NCBI RefSeq assembly: GCF_037126465.1
Contig: NC_088202.1
Span: 84,982,160 to 85,046,159 of the forward strand
Origin: Ornithodoros turicata
Lineage: Eukaryota > Arthropoda > Arachnida > Ixodida > Argasidae
DNA length: 64,000 nucleotides
Direction: 5' to 3'
Below are positions 47,701-60,175 of this stretch, piece after piece (positions within the stretch are counted from its first letter, which is position 1; each line of letters begins with the position of its first letter). The notes beneath the pieces were generated by a model. It had not been told where the DNA came from, made no database searches, and saw only the letters and a program-made list of their open reading frames with translations. A program made the position numbers and the translations under genes.

Positions 47701-48575
47701 CAGGGTGGCCCAGAAAACGTGTCATTGAATTATAATAAAAAAAACTACGCCACCTAGAATCATGCGGCCAACAGCATTTGTTCTTATTAGGTTTTTGCCA
47801 CCTCCTAATGTGAATGTCAAGTACTCCAAGTTTAATTATGTAAATATTTGCGAACTGAACTCGGAAATTTGCCAAGTGAAGGTTACTTTTTTACCCCACC
47901 AGTAAGAGCGTGCCGAATTCACTCAAATTCATGATAATTCACAGTGATATTTACGTGCTATCCCATCGGAAAAAATAGCCGAATATCATGCTTTTCGGAG
48001 CACCGGACCATAGCACGCGATGACTTTTTGAGCGCAATCGTTCTCAGTGCGACGAAAGGAGGTTCCGAAGCCCGCCCACAGAGTGATAGTAGAAAAAGAA
48101 ACAGTTCCTAAAATTGGGAGAGGGAAAGCATTATCCCAGCGAAAGTCGGACGTGATAAGCCGTTCCTGTTTTATCTCTTTCTGCGATGTCGGGGAGGGGT
48201 GGGTTTCCAACCTCCTTTCGTCGGACTGACAAAGATTGCGCTGAAAAATTCATCACGCGCTATTCTGTGCGACCTCCGTAGAGCATGATGTTCGGCTATT
48301 TTTTCCGATGGGATAGCTCCTGAATACCCCTGTCAATTATCATTAATTTGACTAAATTAGACACGCTCTTCATATTGGTGGCGTAAAAAAGTAACCTTTA
48401 CTAGGCAAATTTCCGACTTAAGCTCGCAAAAATTTACATAATTAAACTTACGTTACACGACATTCACATGATGAGGTGGCAAAAACCCAGTAAGAACAAA
48501 TGCCATTGACCGCATGACTCTAAGTGGTGTAGTTTTTTTATTATAATTCAATGACACGTTTTCTGGGGCACCCTG
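47701..48575. mobile_element. TA-type inverted-repeat element, copy 2 (875 bp)
   Basis: The complete ends are CAGGGTGGCCCAGAAAACG and CGTTTTCTGGGGCACCCTG. TA precedes (47699-47700) and follows (48576-48577). The arms of about 290 bp are inverted (TGTCATTGAATTATAATAAA, CATGCGG, TTTGTTCTTA, TTTAATTATGTAAAT). The centre carries the same minus-strand frame as copy 1. The ends fit a non-autonomous Tc1/mariner-superfamily element, but its arms are much longer than usual. Confidence 0.85.
47986..48210 (-). CDS. Small conserved frame in TA element, copy 2
   Basis: A 74-codon frame starts METHPSPTSQKEI and contains NAFPLPILGTV, TITLWAGFGTSFRRT and DCAQKVIA. It aligns over its whole length with the frame in copy 1, with one extra codon. 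The upstream GGAGGTT and its inverse AACCTCC flank it in both copies. No known domain is seen. A function is not shown. Confidence 0.3.
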   Translation of the reverse strand: METHPSPTSQKEIKQERLITSDFRWDNAFPLPILGTVSFSTITLWAGFGTSFRRTENDCAQKVIACYGPVLRKA

Positions 48576-50675
48576 TAGATGGCGTTGGTTAAAGGGATGG
48601 TCGCATCCGGAAACCCATTTATGAAACCGAGATACCACTGTGTTCGATATCGGCCAAGAGTCTACCTGGCTATTTGTTTCGTTTCAAAAGTGCTTAGATA
48701 CTAACTAAACGAATTTTAAAGATCAGCGCTGCCTCCGCGGCTGCAGAATCTCCAGCGGCGCGACGTCACTCCGAAAGCGAATGAGTGAAAGGGCGGCGCG
48801 CAGAAGAGGAAAGACGTCGTCCAGACGGCACGTAACTCTATGAGACTCCCGCACGGCTGCGGCATTCCTTTTCTCAAAGGCGTGCCATCATTGGCCGGTT
48901 ACAGAATGACGTTTTCTCGTTTTTCCAAAGAGGGAATTCCGGCATACCCTCAATATCCGTCGTCTGTTCTTGTCATGTATTCCGTGGAATACCAGTGAAA
49001 CTACACAGGTATTTCGCGTGGGATTTTCCATACCGTGGTGTTTGTGGTCCGCGAGGAATTAAGTGACACTATAGTTTCGAAATCGAGTGGACAAAAGTGG
49101 CCGCTGTAAACGCGTTATTTGTCTTTCTTTTTATGTTCCACTGTTCTGTGTGTTCCTTCCCTTCTCATGCCAGGTTCTCTTCCTCGAGAAATATGGTCAC
49201 CTATTCACACGTACGTAGTAGTAGTACATCTCGACAACGCATATACTTTCACGATGCGTTCCTGTGGCGTTTCAAAAATGAAGGGTTCAGTAGTCGTTCA
49301 TCCATCAAACGCAGCTCGGACTGGACACAAAATAACGCTATTCGTTCTAGCTTTAAAAAAAGAAGAACAACAAAAACGTGATAGAGCTGACAGTAACGAA
49401 AAAGTGTGTGCCGAGTGGAAATGAATTGAGGAACCCTGTGAGAATGAATCAGCTGCAGTTGTGGTGATGGATGAGAGCAAACATCGGGAGTGAGGGATTC
49501 GCTCCTACTTATGCAGGCATAGCGTTGATAAAAAAAGGGCCCAAGACACACGCACATAGAAGCAATCGATTAGATGCCGCCTTTGCAGAGGACCTGCTGA
49601 GAATACGCCGACAACGGAGCGCTTCCTGGTGAAGCGTGATAACTGTCAGAAGTCGCGGACAATGTTGTTCCACATTGAAGAATGAGGAATCGATTGTTTG
49701 AATTCCTCTTTGCACGGATAATATACCATAAAGTGTATACTCGCTAACGCGATATTAATTGGATGCACCTTTCGCAGTAGCATCAGCCTCCGTTCGCACT
49801 TTGCATTCTTTGTGGCCTTCGGTCCAGCTTTGGGGAAGCTGACTGCTTTCCCTCTGTGGTCAATCACAAGTAGTAGAAATTAGGATCACAAGCCCTTGGG
49901 ACACATATTCGCACACAAAGTGCGAGTCCAGTGCGCAATCCTTGTGCCTTCTTGTGCAATCCTTGTGCAATCCCTGCCTTGCTTGTGTGCATATGCCAGC
50001 TCGAACAGCGACAGCGACTAGTGCAGGAGCGTCTTCTTTTTTTTTTTCTTAGGGAGTAGCGATCTTCTAATCTTTCCCGCTTTTATTTTTTTACCTAGTC
50101 ATTACACCCATTCTCCCCTTGCGTGCACGAGAGTTTTCGATCTCACGGGTCAAAGAAGATTCTCCCCTCGGCTACCAGTCTATACGACGTCACCTCATTC
50201 GCCCAATAGTGAAGGTGCGCCTTCTTTTCTGTTGCTTTCAGTTTGTGGTAGTATTTGGAGTTCCGCGTCTCACGCAGAACAGTCGACCTACACTTTCCTG
50301 TCGCACTGTTGCAGACAATTCACGGCAACCAAGAAAAGTGCTCGTATCACCTGACGTCACAACTTGCTAAAGTAAAGAGTTCGCCGCCGCTGCGTGCATT
50401 CTTGTAACCTAATTCTCTTTGGAAATGCGCGCTCCCTAAAATGTTTCGCGCGTGATCAGTTCTTGAAGTGCATGTGGTGTGTTCATATCACGGAACGAAA
50501 AAGTTTATGTTCGAGGTGGCATGCTCCTTTAAATTTGCCGTCTGTAAAATAAACTTCTCAGTCGCGTTTGAGACCCGTTGCTCGTGTGCGTCTTTCTTGT
50601 CGTTACTAGATATAGTCTCCGTTTTTTTTTTTTTTTTTTTGTTATGGACCAATACGCCACCAAGATCAACATTCA
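48576..50675. other. Non-coding stretch, nothing recognised
   Basis: Short unassignable frames and a T-run (50622-50640) are all I see. Confidence 0.45.
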
Positions 50676-51123
50676 ATGACAATATTAACAACAACCTTAA
50701 TGAAAACTAACCTTCATCTGCCACCACTGTCACTGCGACGTAAAATAAGTCGTCTCTGTCTATTTCACAAGTTTTATTATTATAACCCTGCGTTGAAAAC
50801 GTCACTCATCCTTAGTCCGAGTTACATATCACCAAGATTAGACAACGATCAGAAAGTCGGCGACCATCGTTACTTAACGTACACATTTGCGGAATCATTT
50901 GTGCCACGAACATCCATTGAATGGAACCAGCTTCCCACTTCCAGCACTTCAATCATCGACATCCAACACTATAAAGGAGCACTGTTCTAACATTTTTGTT
51001 AATGCTGAATAACTGTTACTGGTATGTAATTTGTGTTACTGGTTCGCTGTTGTACTTGTGCCCTTTTCAAATGTTCTGCTCCCCTCTGTAATGCTTCTGC
51101 CCTGAGGGTAATAAAAATAAATA
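50676..51123 (+). pseudogene. LINE 3' end (CR1/jockey-type RT C-terminus)
   Basis: The frame 50676-50990 ends a reverse-transcriptase ORF: LRRKISRLCLFHKFYYYNPA, then SPSYISPRLDN, then FVPRTSIEWNQLP. This RR-x-RL-xLF-K ... SYISPR ... FPRT-x-EWN-LP pattern is the usual C-terminus of CR1/L2/jockey-type elements. The catalytic RT domain is missing by 5' truncation. After the stop there is a 3' UTR ending in AGGGTAATAAAAATAAATAAAC, a typical short A-rich tail. It is inactive. Confidence 0.7.
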
Positions 51124-51148
51124 AACAACATCCAACATTTCGAGTGTA

Positions 51149-53066
51149 TCTCATTACGGCCAAAGTCTCAATACGGCCGAAGGTAGTCTCATTACAGCCG
51201 CAGATGCCTCATAACGGCCAAAAGTCAAAATGTGTATTGTAACGCGCATTGACATACAATGTTGTAGCCAGGTATAGATATACATTCCAGAGGGAATAAG
51301 CCATGCAGTGTGCCCTTAGGTCCCTTATCATATATATGCACATATTGTGAGACAATCAGTATGTTATCATACTACAGCACAATACAGCATAGTGTGTAAT
51401 GTGTACACCCCAAAGGTAGTGTTGATGTTGCTGCGAAGCAACAAGCTACTACGTGGAGTTAGCTACTTGTGGAGAGCTAGATGAACATCGGCTTTGTTGT
51501 GACGCTTTTAGGAGTAATCCTATACAGTCACTGGCCAAGAAGGAACACCTGTCTCAGTCGACGTCAGTTTATTTCCATTCGCTTTACAATGGTACAATTC
51601 TTGCTTCTGGAATGAGTAGACCTGCAAGAAGCAAAGAGCAACCGTGAATAGGCTAGCATATTAAAAAAAAAAAGAAAAAAAACAGGCATTTGACTCTACA
51701 TGGCTGGTTTTAATGTGCACAAGCCGCATACATGTTGATATGTGTCCGTTATTTCATACAAGGCTAACATAAATCTTAATCTAGACAAAAAAATGACAAG
51801 CCTTAAGAATGTGACTTCCAGGTAAACACAATGCATGACCATGAGATGAATTTAGTTGCATTAGTGCATTCACTTAATGGAAACATGTGAATATGAAACA
51901 GTGATACGTTACAATTCATGAAATGATGCATGCATGACTCTCCTTTTGTCGTTTCTTCTTATAAAAGTAGTGCACGAATTAACACTCGTGCACTACTGCA
52001 CAATTTTTCACTTCACAACAGAACCGTATGATACATTGGTAATCTTAACAGCTCACCTCTTCAGCCAAGACTCCCTGGGCAGCAACATCCTATTAGCCAA
52101 GTTCTTGTTGTTTTTGTTTTTCGTAATCCTTCGCGTAACATGACTGGAATGAAAAATAGCTATAAATAACAGTGTACTTAAATGACTTCCTCTTGAAATA
52201 TTTATCGTAATCAGATATACTTTTGCGCTTAGTACGGTGCAAAAGCCTGCGCAACATTTTCAGATGTTCGCGGTAAGCAATTCGAGGAGATCAATTCAGG
52301 TATGCCGACTTGTGCTTTTATTTTTGAACAAATATGAGGACAAATTTCACAAATGAAATATGGCTCACAATGATAAATGCTGGTGTACGGTGCGGCATTA
52401 TCGGTGTCTTAACTTCGAATGCATTTGTTGTTCCTAAACGCCAACGAACTACAAACGGTGCAAATCTACTAACACATACCGAGCTACATATATTACAGGC
52501 ACTTCGGCTGTTTTGATTCAGTCAAATTACTCGTATGAGACTGCAACTATGTGTGGATAACACACTGCTAAGCCAGACAATCTACGAAAGCATAACTCAC
52601 GAGAATTCTTGGTTCTCGGCCTTGGTACAACACTGCGCGATATACGTTGGGACTGTGACGATTCATTCAACTCAATTTTCACACACAGTTTGCTCGCAGA
52701 ACCAACGAGTAGGATGTTGCTCGAATACTGAGAGAAAATGGCGTAACACGTACAAATATCGTGTGACACAGTATGACAATAAAAACATTTTTCACGAGGG
52801 ATGCATGAAACACTGTCGCAATATTGTGTGCATGAACCATTGTGTGTGACACAAGCCGTGGGGGCACACCGCCTCGGACACACTTTGGGAAGCATAAAAC
52901 GCAGCGATTGCTAATATGGTGGATGCTTCTTTTTTTCTTTTTGGCCGTGATGAAACATCTTCGGCCGAAATGAGACTACCTTCGGCCGTAATGAGATTTG
53001 GCCGTAACGAGACACTTGGGGATTAAAGGATTCTCGGCCGTAATGAGACTTTCGGCCGTAATGAGA
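51149..53066. mobile_element. Element with tandem-repeat inverted ends, about 1.9 kb
   Basis: The left end (51149-51224) is four tandem units of the type TCTCATTACGGCC. The right end (about 52938-53066) is about six inverted units of the type GGCCGTAATGAGA. The outermost 13 bp are exact inverses. About 1.7 kb of AT-rich interior lies between, with no frame above about 120 codons and no recognised transposase. A small hairpin (51967-51998, AGTAGTGCACGA type) is inside. The superfamily is unknown, and no target duplication is evident. Confidence 0.65.
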
Positions 53067-54179
53067 TGTTACCAGCATTTCAATATGTGTAGGAGCCCTG
53101 AAACATTTTGAACTCTCTTTATTTTGAGAGAGCGGACGTGTGACGCACTTCACAGGCAAAGACAGCAAACGCGTTGGTATCCGTCTATCCTTCTGACGAG
53201 CCTACGTGACGTGGTCACCGGACATATAGCCAGGCTGACCACTCCTACCCCATATGAAGAATGAAGAAGCGGGGCCGCCCTAACGCCGTTATGTGCGATC
53301 GAAGGCCACCCTTTCGGACGTTGAGCAGGACATCCGGAGAGAACGCCGCATGAAAGTTGTCCTCGGCTGCAACCTCAGTCCAGCCGAGTGGCCAGGAATA
53401 GACACCGCATAGCAGTCACCAGCGCATCCTGCTGGCTGATATATGACTAATTCCACTGGTCGTTGTAGTGCAGAAAAGCTTACAGTGGCTTGGGTGTGAA
53501 TGATTAGGAAAGAGAAAAAAAAAACGAGAGACACGGACATTCGTGTCTCTCGGTTTTTGCACCTTCCTAATCTTGCACCTTCCTAATCATGCACCAGTTA
53601 GTCTGCGCACTCTCCTTATTGTTGAGTGTGCATATTAGGTTAGGTTATTGAGGTGAGGTTGGGTGATGTCGCTTCAGCGTGACGTGCATCGCATTTCATT
53701 GGTGGGTGCGTTCGCTCTTCGTCGGTTTCAACACTGAACCCACATAAGCACGCTACATCACGCTGCGTGAAAACGACCAGAGGAATTCGTCAATAGCCCT
53801 TGTAACTTGGTGTCAGGGGAGCATGCACCCACCCAATCACAAACCACGGTCCCCACCACAGCGGAACAGGAAAAAAAAAAGATAAAAAAACATAATCAGA
53901 AACATAAAAAGGTTTGGGAATATAGAAACCCTTGCGCACTCTCAACGACTCTATGGGTAATCTAATGTAAAATTAGAGGTTACCGTTATCACTTCTCATC
54001 AGCTGGGGTGATCTGTTGTTATAGAGTGCATGACACGCGTGTTATAAAGACCAAACGTTCCTGGCGAGTATCTCTTTTTACTGCTCATACTACATGCATG
54101 CCTGAATGTTACTTCGACTGAATGAGCCACTAGTGGAGCCTCGTAGGTTTGTGAAAAACTACGTTTCGAACATTACGTA
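53067..54179. other. Non-coding stretch with a small hairpin
   Basis: The hairpin at 53525-53552 has 11-bp arms (CGAGAGACACG and its inverse) around a 6-nt loop. CACTCTCAACGAC at about 53938 and TATAGAGTG at about 54020 may be the ends of another eroded CACTCT-type MITE. Confidence 0.4.
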
Positions 54180-54780
54180 ATGAACGGTTTTACGGAACTT
54201 GACCTAGTTGTTGAAATGCAGGCTGCCTTGAGAGTGGTTGCTGGCATCGGTTCCTCACGTAATGCAGATTTGTTCAAATATTACAGTGTCATTCCTATAT
54301 CCAACTTCTATAAGTACAGGTTAACACAGATGCACTCAGGATGCACTCGTAATAATAACGTAAGTTTCTTAAAATTATGTAATTTAAAGAAACGAGTGTC
54401 TACTTATTCATTTCGTAATGAGCAGTGTTGTACACCTTTGTGTAGAACGAACTACGGCAAACAATCACTACAATATACGTCCGCTTCAATCCTTAATCAA
54501 GATGTTAGAATTACACCGGATCCTTTATTAATCACCAAAAAGAGCCTTACTATAGCTTCATTCAAAACATGGACTAATCACCTCATCGTGCATTTAATTG
54601 TGTTACTTTGCATCTTGTTACTTTGTTATTTTGTACTGCTGCTGTGCGGTGTACATTGGGAGCGGAGCCTTAGTCAAGCCTCCTCGGCTTTTTGCTTCCC
54701 CTTCCAACCCAAAGGAAAATATTGATTTGGATAACATAACATAATTATTATTAACATAATAATAATATAAAGGAAAATAA
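54180..54780 (+). pseudogene. LINE 3' end (CR1/L2-type RT C-terminus)
   Basis: The frame 54180-54725 contains AALRVVAGIGSSRNADLFKY, YSVIPISNFYKYRL and YSFRNEQCC. This is the region after the RT catalytic domain in CR1/L2-type LINEs (the R-x-x-G...LF...ILPI...KY pattern). It ends in a hydrophobic translated 3' UTR and PFQPKGKY. The tail is AACATAACATAATTATTATT-type. No RT motif remains, so the copy is dead. Confidence 0.65.
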
Positions 54781-57138
54781 AAATATTGAATTCTTGATCT
54801 CCATCTTTTGATTTTTCAATCAATCAATCAACCTAGCTGTTGACTGAAGCCCTTAACAACAAAATAAACAAAGACGCGGAAAAAAGAAGAAATGACGTCG
54901 TTCCTGTTCCTAGCCTCTGGTCGTTTTGTTATCGGAGGACATGTGTTTGATTCATGTTCCACAGATAGGAAACACGACAAACTGGTGGAGTCAATATCGT
55001 TTATCTCCTGATACTGACGATGCCGACCGTTTCCATGACGTGCCGCTATGCAACCTACTACATTTTATGAGATACACCCTGTCGGGCGCGTCGTAACCCG
55101 GAGCGATAAACTCGGAGAGCGCAGTTCACAATCATTTCTATTGCTCTCGAGTACAAGTGACTTCTGCCAAAGCCCCACCGCCATCGCGGCTTGAGCGGCA
55201 ATGAAGCCAGTTCTATATCTCTATGTGTGTGGAGTGTTTGCCGAGTGATCTATACCTGTCACGCAGCAGCACACCGCTTCTGCCTCTACACCATCATTAG
55301 GTAACACCCTAATGCGATTTCCTACGCGACTTTGCTATATAGTTTTGAGGCAATACCTGCATGGTAGCAAGTGTTGCAAATCCTTTGCTTCATGTATGCT
55401 ATATGTGGAAGAATCAGGCATTATCGTTTGATGGCACCCGTGCACGTTGAAGACGCAGGTCTTCTCCTTTTAAAAAAACGAGAGCAGTAGACACGCCTCG
55501 TTTCGCAGTTTCACGTTCCTGAAAGAACAAAAAAGGAGCGGTTATGCTTTTTGCGCGAAAACAAGAAGAAGAAAAAAAGGATAAAAGAAGCTCGCAGTGA
55601 AGGTCTACTCTTTCTGCAACATCATCACTATTCTTTTGTGCTCGCAGATAATGGAAGCACCTCCACAATTCTCGACCTGCTAATATATATAACGTGGCCG
55701 CGAGTATATATCACTGCAAGCCTACTCTTCATTAAGATTCGTCATGACTCCGCGTTAGGACAATCGGCGCTTTCAGCGAGCGATCTCCTCCGTCTTCTCT
55801 TTCCACTTCATTACTCTTCTGATGCGCCATCGAAATGAGCGAAGCCGCACGGGCTCTGAATAAGCGATGAGGGGGACCACCCCTAAAAAACAAATCGACC
55901 CTTATTACACGGAGGATGCGCCGATAAAATCCGTCGCTGCGATGGCGGGCAACATCACGCGAGGGTGCGACAGGCAAGGGTGCCTATCGGGCAGTGAATG
56001 CTCCGCAAGAACACCCACGTCGCTCGGCGAGAGAAAAAGAGACTGTTTTGACAGTGCACCCGCCCCGAACGCTCGCCTTCGGCAACGAAAAATAGATCGC
56101 CCAATCTGGCGGAAGAATCCAAAAGAGGACTTAACTCACTACCGATTGGTGCGTTGGGTCGTGTGACGTCAGTGTACCGCTTGGGTGGCCTGTGAAGTTC
56201 GATACATTGACAGCTCGGGTCTTTGTGTGGTACCGTCTCGGCTGCATGTGAAGAAGTCTATAGAGAATGATAGCTGTCTTGTGAAGAAACGGGAAGCAAG
56301 GATCGTTTTTCACGCGTTACGGCTGATACACGCTTTTGATACGTGGTCAGCCTCAGCGTGGACACAAGCAGGCACCGAGTGTTCTCTTGTGGACAAACGA
56401 AGAGACAGGATCTTGTTCGTGCATGCACTCAAATTTCGTGTCCAGTGCATGGGTGAGCTTGGGTCACCTAACCTTATTTTGTTTCGGTACCACCTCGTAC
56501 ACACGTTTAGGATGTTTGTCCCCACTGCTCTGAGAATTATAGTTTTTACCATATAGGAAAGGTGCCTGTCAATAATGACATGGAACTCCTTTGACTTTTC
56601 CTAGTGTGGCAGATACCCGGTTTCACGAACCGTTTATGGCCGGTCAGTGTAGCTGATTTACGTCATCTACCTCTTCAACAACAACATGGTAATGCGGGTA
56701 GCGTATGCAATTTTTGGACATCGCTAAAAAGGGGGGGTCAGAGGTTAGTCTACCACATATGTGGTTAGTGACCTGAACAAATAATACCACATGAGAAAAA
56801 GAAAAGACAACAAGGAGTGGTGAGAAGATGAATAATGAAAAAAGAAAAAGAAATGAATTTGCAAAGAAGAAACGTACTTACGTTTTTGCTACTCCATTCG
56901 CAGTGGCGAGACGCATGTTTCAGAGGAAGGGGCCCGGGGTGAGGATGGGGGGGGGGGGTATATTTTTGCGTATACTTGGAGTTTCGAGAACTGCGCCTTT
57001 ATCACCGCTGAACATTAAAACAATTAACAATTTAAAAAATAAAATAAAACACCGCTATTGAGGGTTCCAGTCAACGAGAGCTCAGCAAGTCCTTTTAGTT
57101 AGGGGTTAGGGGTTAAAGGATAAAGGGGTTATCCCAGA
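54781..57138. other. Non-coding stretch, nothing recognised
   Basis: CAATCAATCAATC units lie at about 54818-54830, and a G-run near 56947-56958 is followed by TATATTTTTG. The other frames are unassignable. Confidence 0.4.
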
Positions 57139-57240
57139 CAGTGTTGGGAAAAGTAACATTTCCCGTACCAGTACCTAGTTACAGTCAATAGCTACATTTT
57201 TTGTAACTAGTTACTGTAACTAAGTTACTTCCCAAGAGTG
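57139..57240. mobile_element. hAT-type MITE, 102 bp, perfect 8-bp target duplication
   Basis: The ends CAGTGTTGGGAA and TTCCCAAGAGTG are inverse at 10 of 12 positions. ATCCCAGA stands immediately before (57131-57138) and after (57241-57248). The interior is made of AGTAAC/GTTACT repeats (AGTAACATT, GTAACTAGTTACTGTAAC), which makes it strongly self-complementary. The 8-bp duplication and CAGTGTTGGG ends are hAT features. Confidence 0.9.
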
Positions 57241-59708
57241 ATCCCAGATAAACGTAGAAGACCGATGTGAGCCTGTATGCCAAGTTTTACAGCGAAGAGG
57301 GTAATAGAAGTGTAGAAAATCGGCACCGCGAGTACCGAAACTCACCCGACTCGGACATCACAGCACGCGTCGCCACCAGTGAGGCAGCGCGAGAGAGGTC
57401 ACGTGCTTACGGCAACCAATGGGAGTGGAAGCAGCTCTGAGGTATCTGATGTCTGTGCTCTTCTCGGGCGTCTGTTCGAGGGTTTGTATCTCGCTAAGTA
57501 CGACACGTAGAAGAATAATTCGCTTTTTCTCAGCACTTTGAAGTGCGCTACAATGCGGGCATGATGTAATGAACCACATCTATCAAAATATCCTAGAACC
57601 ACTGTAGGGTTAGTTACCTCTTGAGCCTCTTCATCCTTGCTTATAGCACCTCTAAATTGGAATCACTACATAGGGTGCCCCAAAGGGGTACCCTATTTAT
57701 ACCCCTGTCAGACGACAAGCACAAAGGCCTTTGGGGAATTCGCGTTTGCCAAAAATGACATTTGACAAACCTATCAGACGGCAGCGGAAAGACCCTTTTT
57801 AAAAATTGCACTTTTACTTTTTAAAAAAGTGCGGCAGCAAAAATCTGTGCAGCGTGTAGACCAACTTTCACTCAGCGACTTTGATATTATACCGATTTCA
57901 GGATGGTTGGTAAGTTTATACTCGCATTGCCATTCTCCTATACATCCGTGAAGTGTTGTACCGCCGCTATTCAGGTCTGGCGCTGTGAAAATAAACCGCG
58001 GTCCGGGCAACACTTAACGAAGTCAGTTCGAAGTTGGAGGGACTTCATCAACTAGAAAAGAAGGTATAAAAGAAATCAACAAAAACTGCTGATCTCAGTG
58101 AAACTGTCATACACTAACAGAGACAGCGACCGCTCGACACCACTAAACTGGCTGATTGAGATGCTAGGAGAACAACACCATCTCTTTGCGAGAGAGCAAC
58201 ATCAATTGATCCATCAATTCATCGCAGGGGCTGACTAATGGTGCATGGAAGGCACCTCAAACATAGTACATAAAACATTTTTTTTAGCGCGTGATATGAA
58301 CATATGTACTACCTATAGGAACTGTTTCGCAAAATATTTCCTTTAGGATGCGCTACAATCCCTGCTAGCTCTTTCTGCCCTGTTGTGACGTCAGACCTTC
58401 CGAGCACTTTGATTGACTGCCGAGAATCGTCTCCTACGGCACGGCGGCCAGTCAACTGCTTTCTTTCAGACGACGGACCATGGGTGCCAAATACAACAGA
58501 AAAAAAAAAAGAGAGAGAGAAAAGAAATCACACGACTCACTATTGGGCAGCTGACGTGACGTCGCAGACTCGCAGTCGAAGGAAGCAGCTTTTCCGACCT
58601 TCGAGATTGAAAGCTCCCTTTCGCAAAAGGATTTCGTGCTGCACCCGTAGTAAGTGAGTTGGTAGTTTTTACGAATGTGTATCCCAAGGCTTGTAATCCT
58701 AATTTATCCTGCTCCTCATCTTTTTTTTTTTTTCGAGCGCTTCCGTGACCTTTTAAAGGAAATGTTGCCCAATAATCAGGTTCTAGGATTGCAAGGAAGA
58801 AACGCCTATCTTAAAAAATAATAGTACTTTAAACAGTTCGGATGTCAGAGCTTCGCTATCGTGGCCAGCTTGTATGGGCGCACATTAGCGACCATGTCAT
58901 TTGCACCCTTCAACAGCATCGCAACTTGAAGGCTAGCGGTGACGGTAGTCATCGGCCCGTTTATTGCTTCTTCGATTGCTATAATGCCTTTTACTTGAGA
59001 TTAGATTAGAATTTTCGTACATGCAGCGCATATCCCGCAGGTATGTGTTCTTGCAAGCGTTATGACTTGGTAGTCATCCTCATACTACGCACTTTGGTGA
59101 GAGTTGTACCGTCGATGGCGTCTGCTAGGGGCAGTGTGTCTTCTTCTGCCGGTCAAAATTCAGCTCCCCTAACGAATCACGCGGACGGGACCCACAATAT
59201 AGGAGTTGCATATTATGATATGGTCGATGTAATCTAGTAGGTCATGGACATGTCTCGCTTGGTACTTTCTAATTCCGACGTGGCGTCTGCAAAGCTGAAG
59301 TCTCCCAAGTGTGTCCAGAGCCGTTTATGTACCGAACCTAAGCTGCTCTGAGGGTATCCAGGCTGCCCGAATAGTATAGCTCCCTCTGTGTAGGATGGTG
59401 TCGCCTTTGCAGAAGCGAACGCCGCCAAGCCGCCATTTTGTAGTCCCCGGTCACCATGCCTGGATGCTGTGGTCCCGCTTTGACCGACTTGGCTTCCTCT
59501 GCTACATATTTACTCAGTGCGAAAGTGATGTGTATAACGTTATAGTGGATGAAGCAATTAAATGTGGAAGGACAAACACCGCACAAGCCTCACAACGCCT
59601 CCTCCTTTTGTTCTTTGCTCTAATAAATATACCCCCCCCCCCGCGCGCCAGTTGCATACTTCGGTTGCGGTTGCGGTTGCAGTTGAATGATGGCGGTTGA
59701 AGAAAAGG
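57241..59708. other. Non-coding stretch with simple repeats
   Basis: GATTAGATTAG (about 59000-59011) looks like a LINE tail. A C-run of about 12 lies at 59631-59642, and GGTTGC units at 59660-59684. No gene was recognised. Confidence 0.4.
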
Positions 59709-59780
59709 CACTAGCAGTGGGATTCGAACCGAGACCCTCTGATTGCCGGTCAGAGATGGTGCCAATTACGCCGGGCTAGC
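59709..59780 (-). repeat. tRNA-like sequence, SINE head or tRNA pseudogene
   Basis: On the minus strand the acceptor ends pair (GCTAGC with GCTAGT). The anticodon arm is TCTGA-CCGGCAA-TCAGA and the B box GGTTCGAATCC (59720-59730) is a perfect Pol III match. The loop would read GGC. Position 33 is C, not T, and the D-arm is poor, so a working tRNA is unlikely. The anticodon loop CCGGnAA is shared with the SINE at 13404, suggesting related origins. Confidence 0.6.
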
Positions 59781-60175
59781 AGCCCTATTTTGGACGTATC
59801 AAGCCATAGGAAACACGAGGACACGCACTCACCTTGCCTCTCTCTTACATTGTTGCCAGTCACTCGCACATTCACCACAGACGAACACGCTCGTGGCGTG
59901 CGGCATCTTTCTCATATGACGTTATAGTTTATGACGCAATTAAACCTGAAATGTTTAATCCATATAAAGCGTCATATGCAACGTTTTTTCTCTCTCTGTA
60001 CCGTTTTTTTTCTCTCTCCCGTTTACATTATTTGCTATAATCGCGATTCTATATAAACAGACGTTGTGCGGTTTGGGAACACAAATTAAGCAGAAAATTA
60101 TCATACTGCAATGCCAGCTAGTCATTTGTACTTCACGATCTTTTACAGAATATACCCCTGCAACGTTCAATAATA

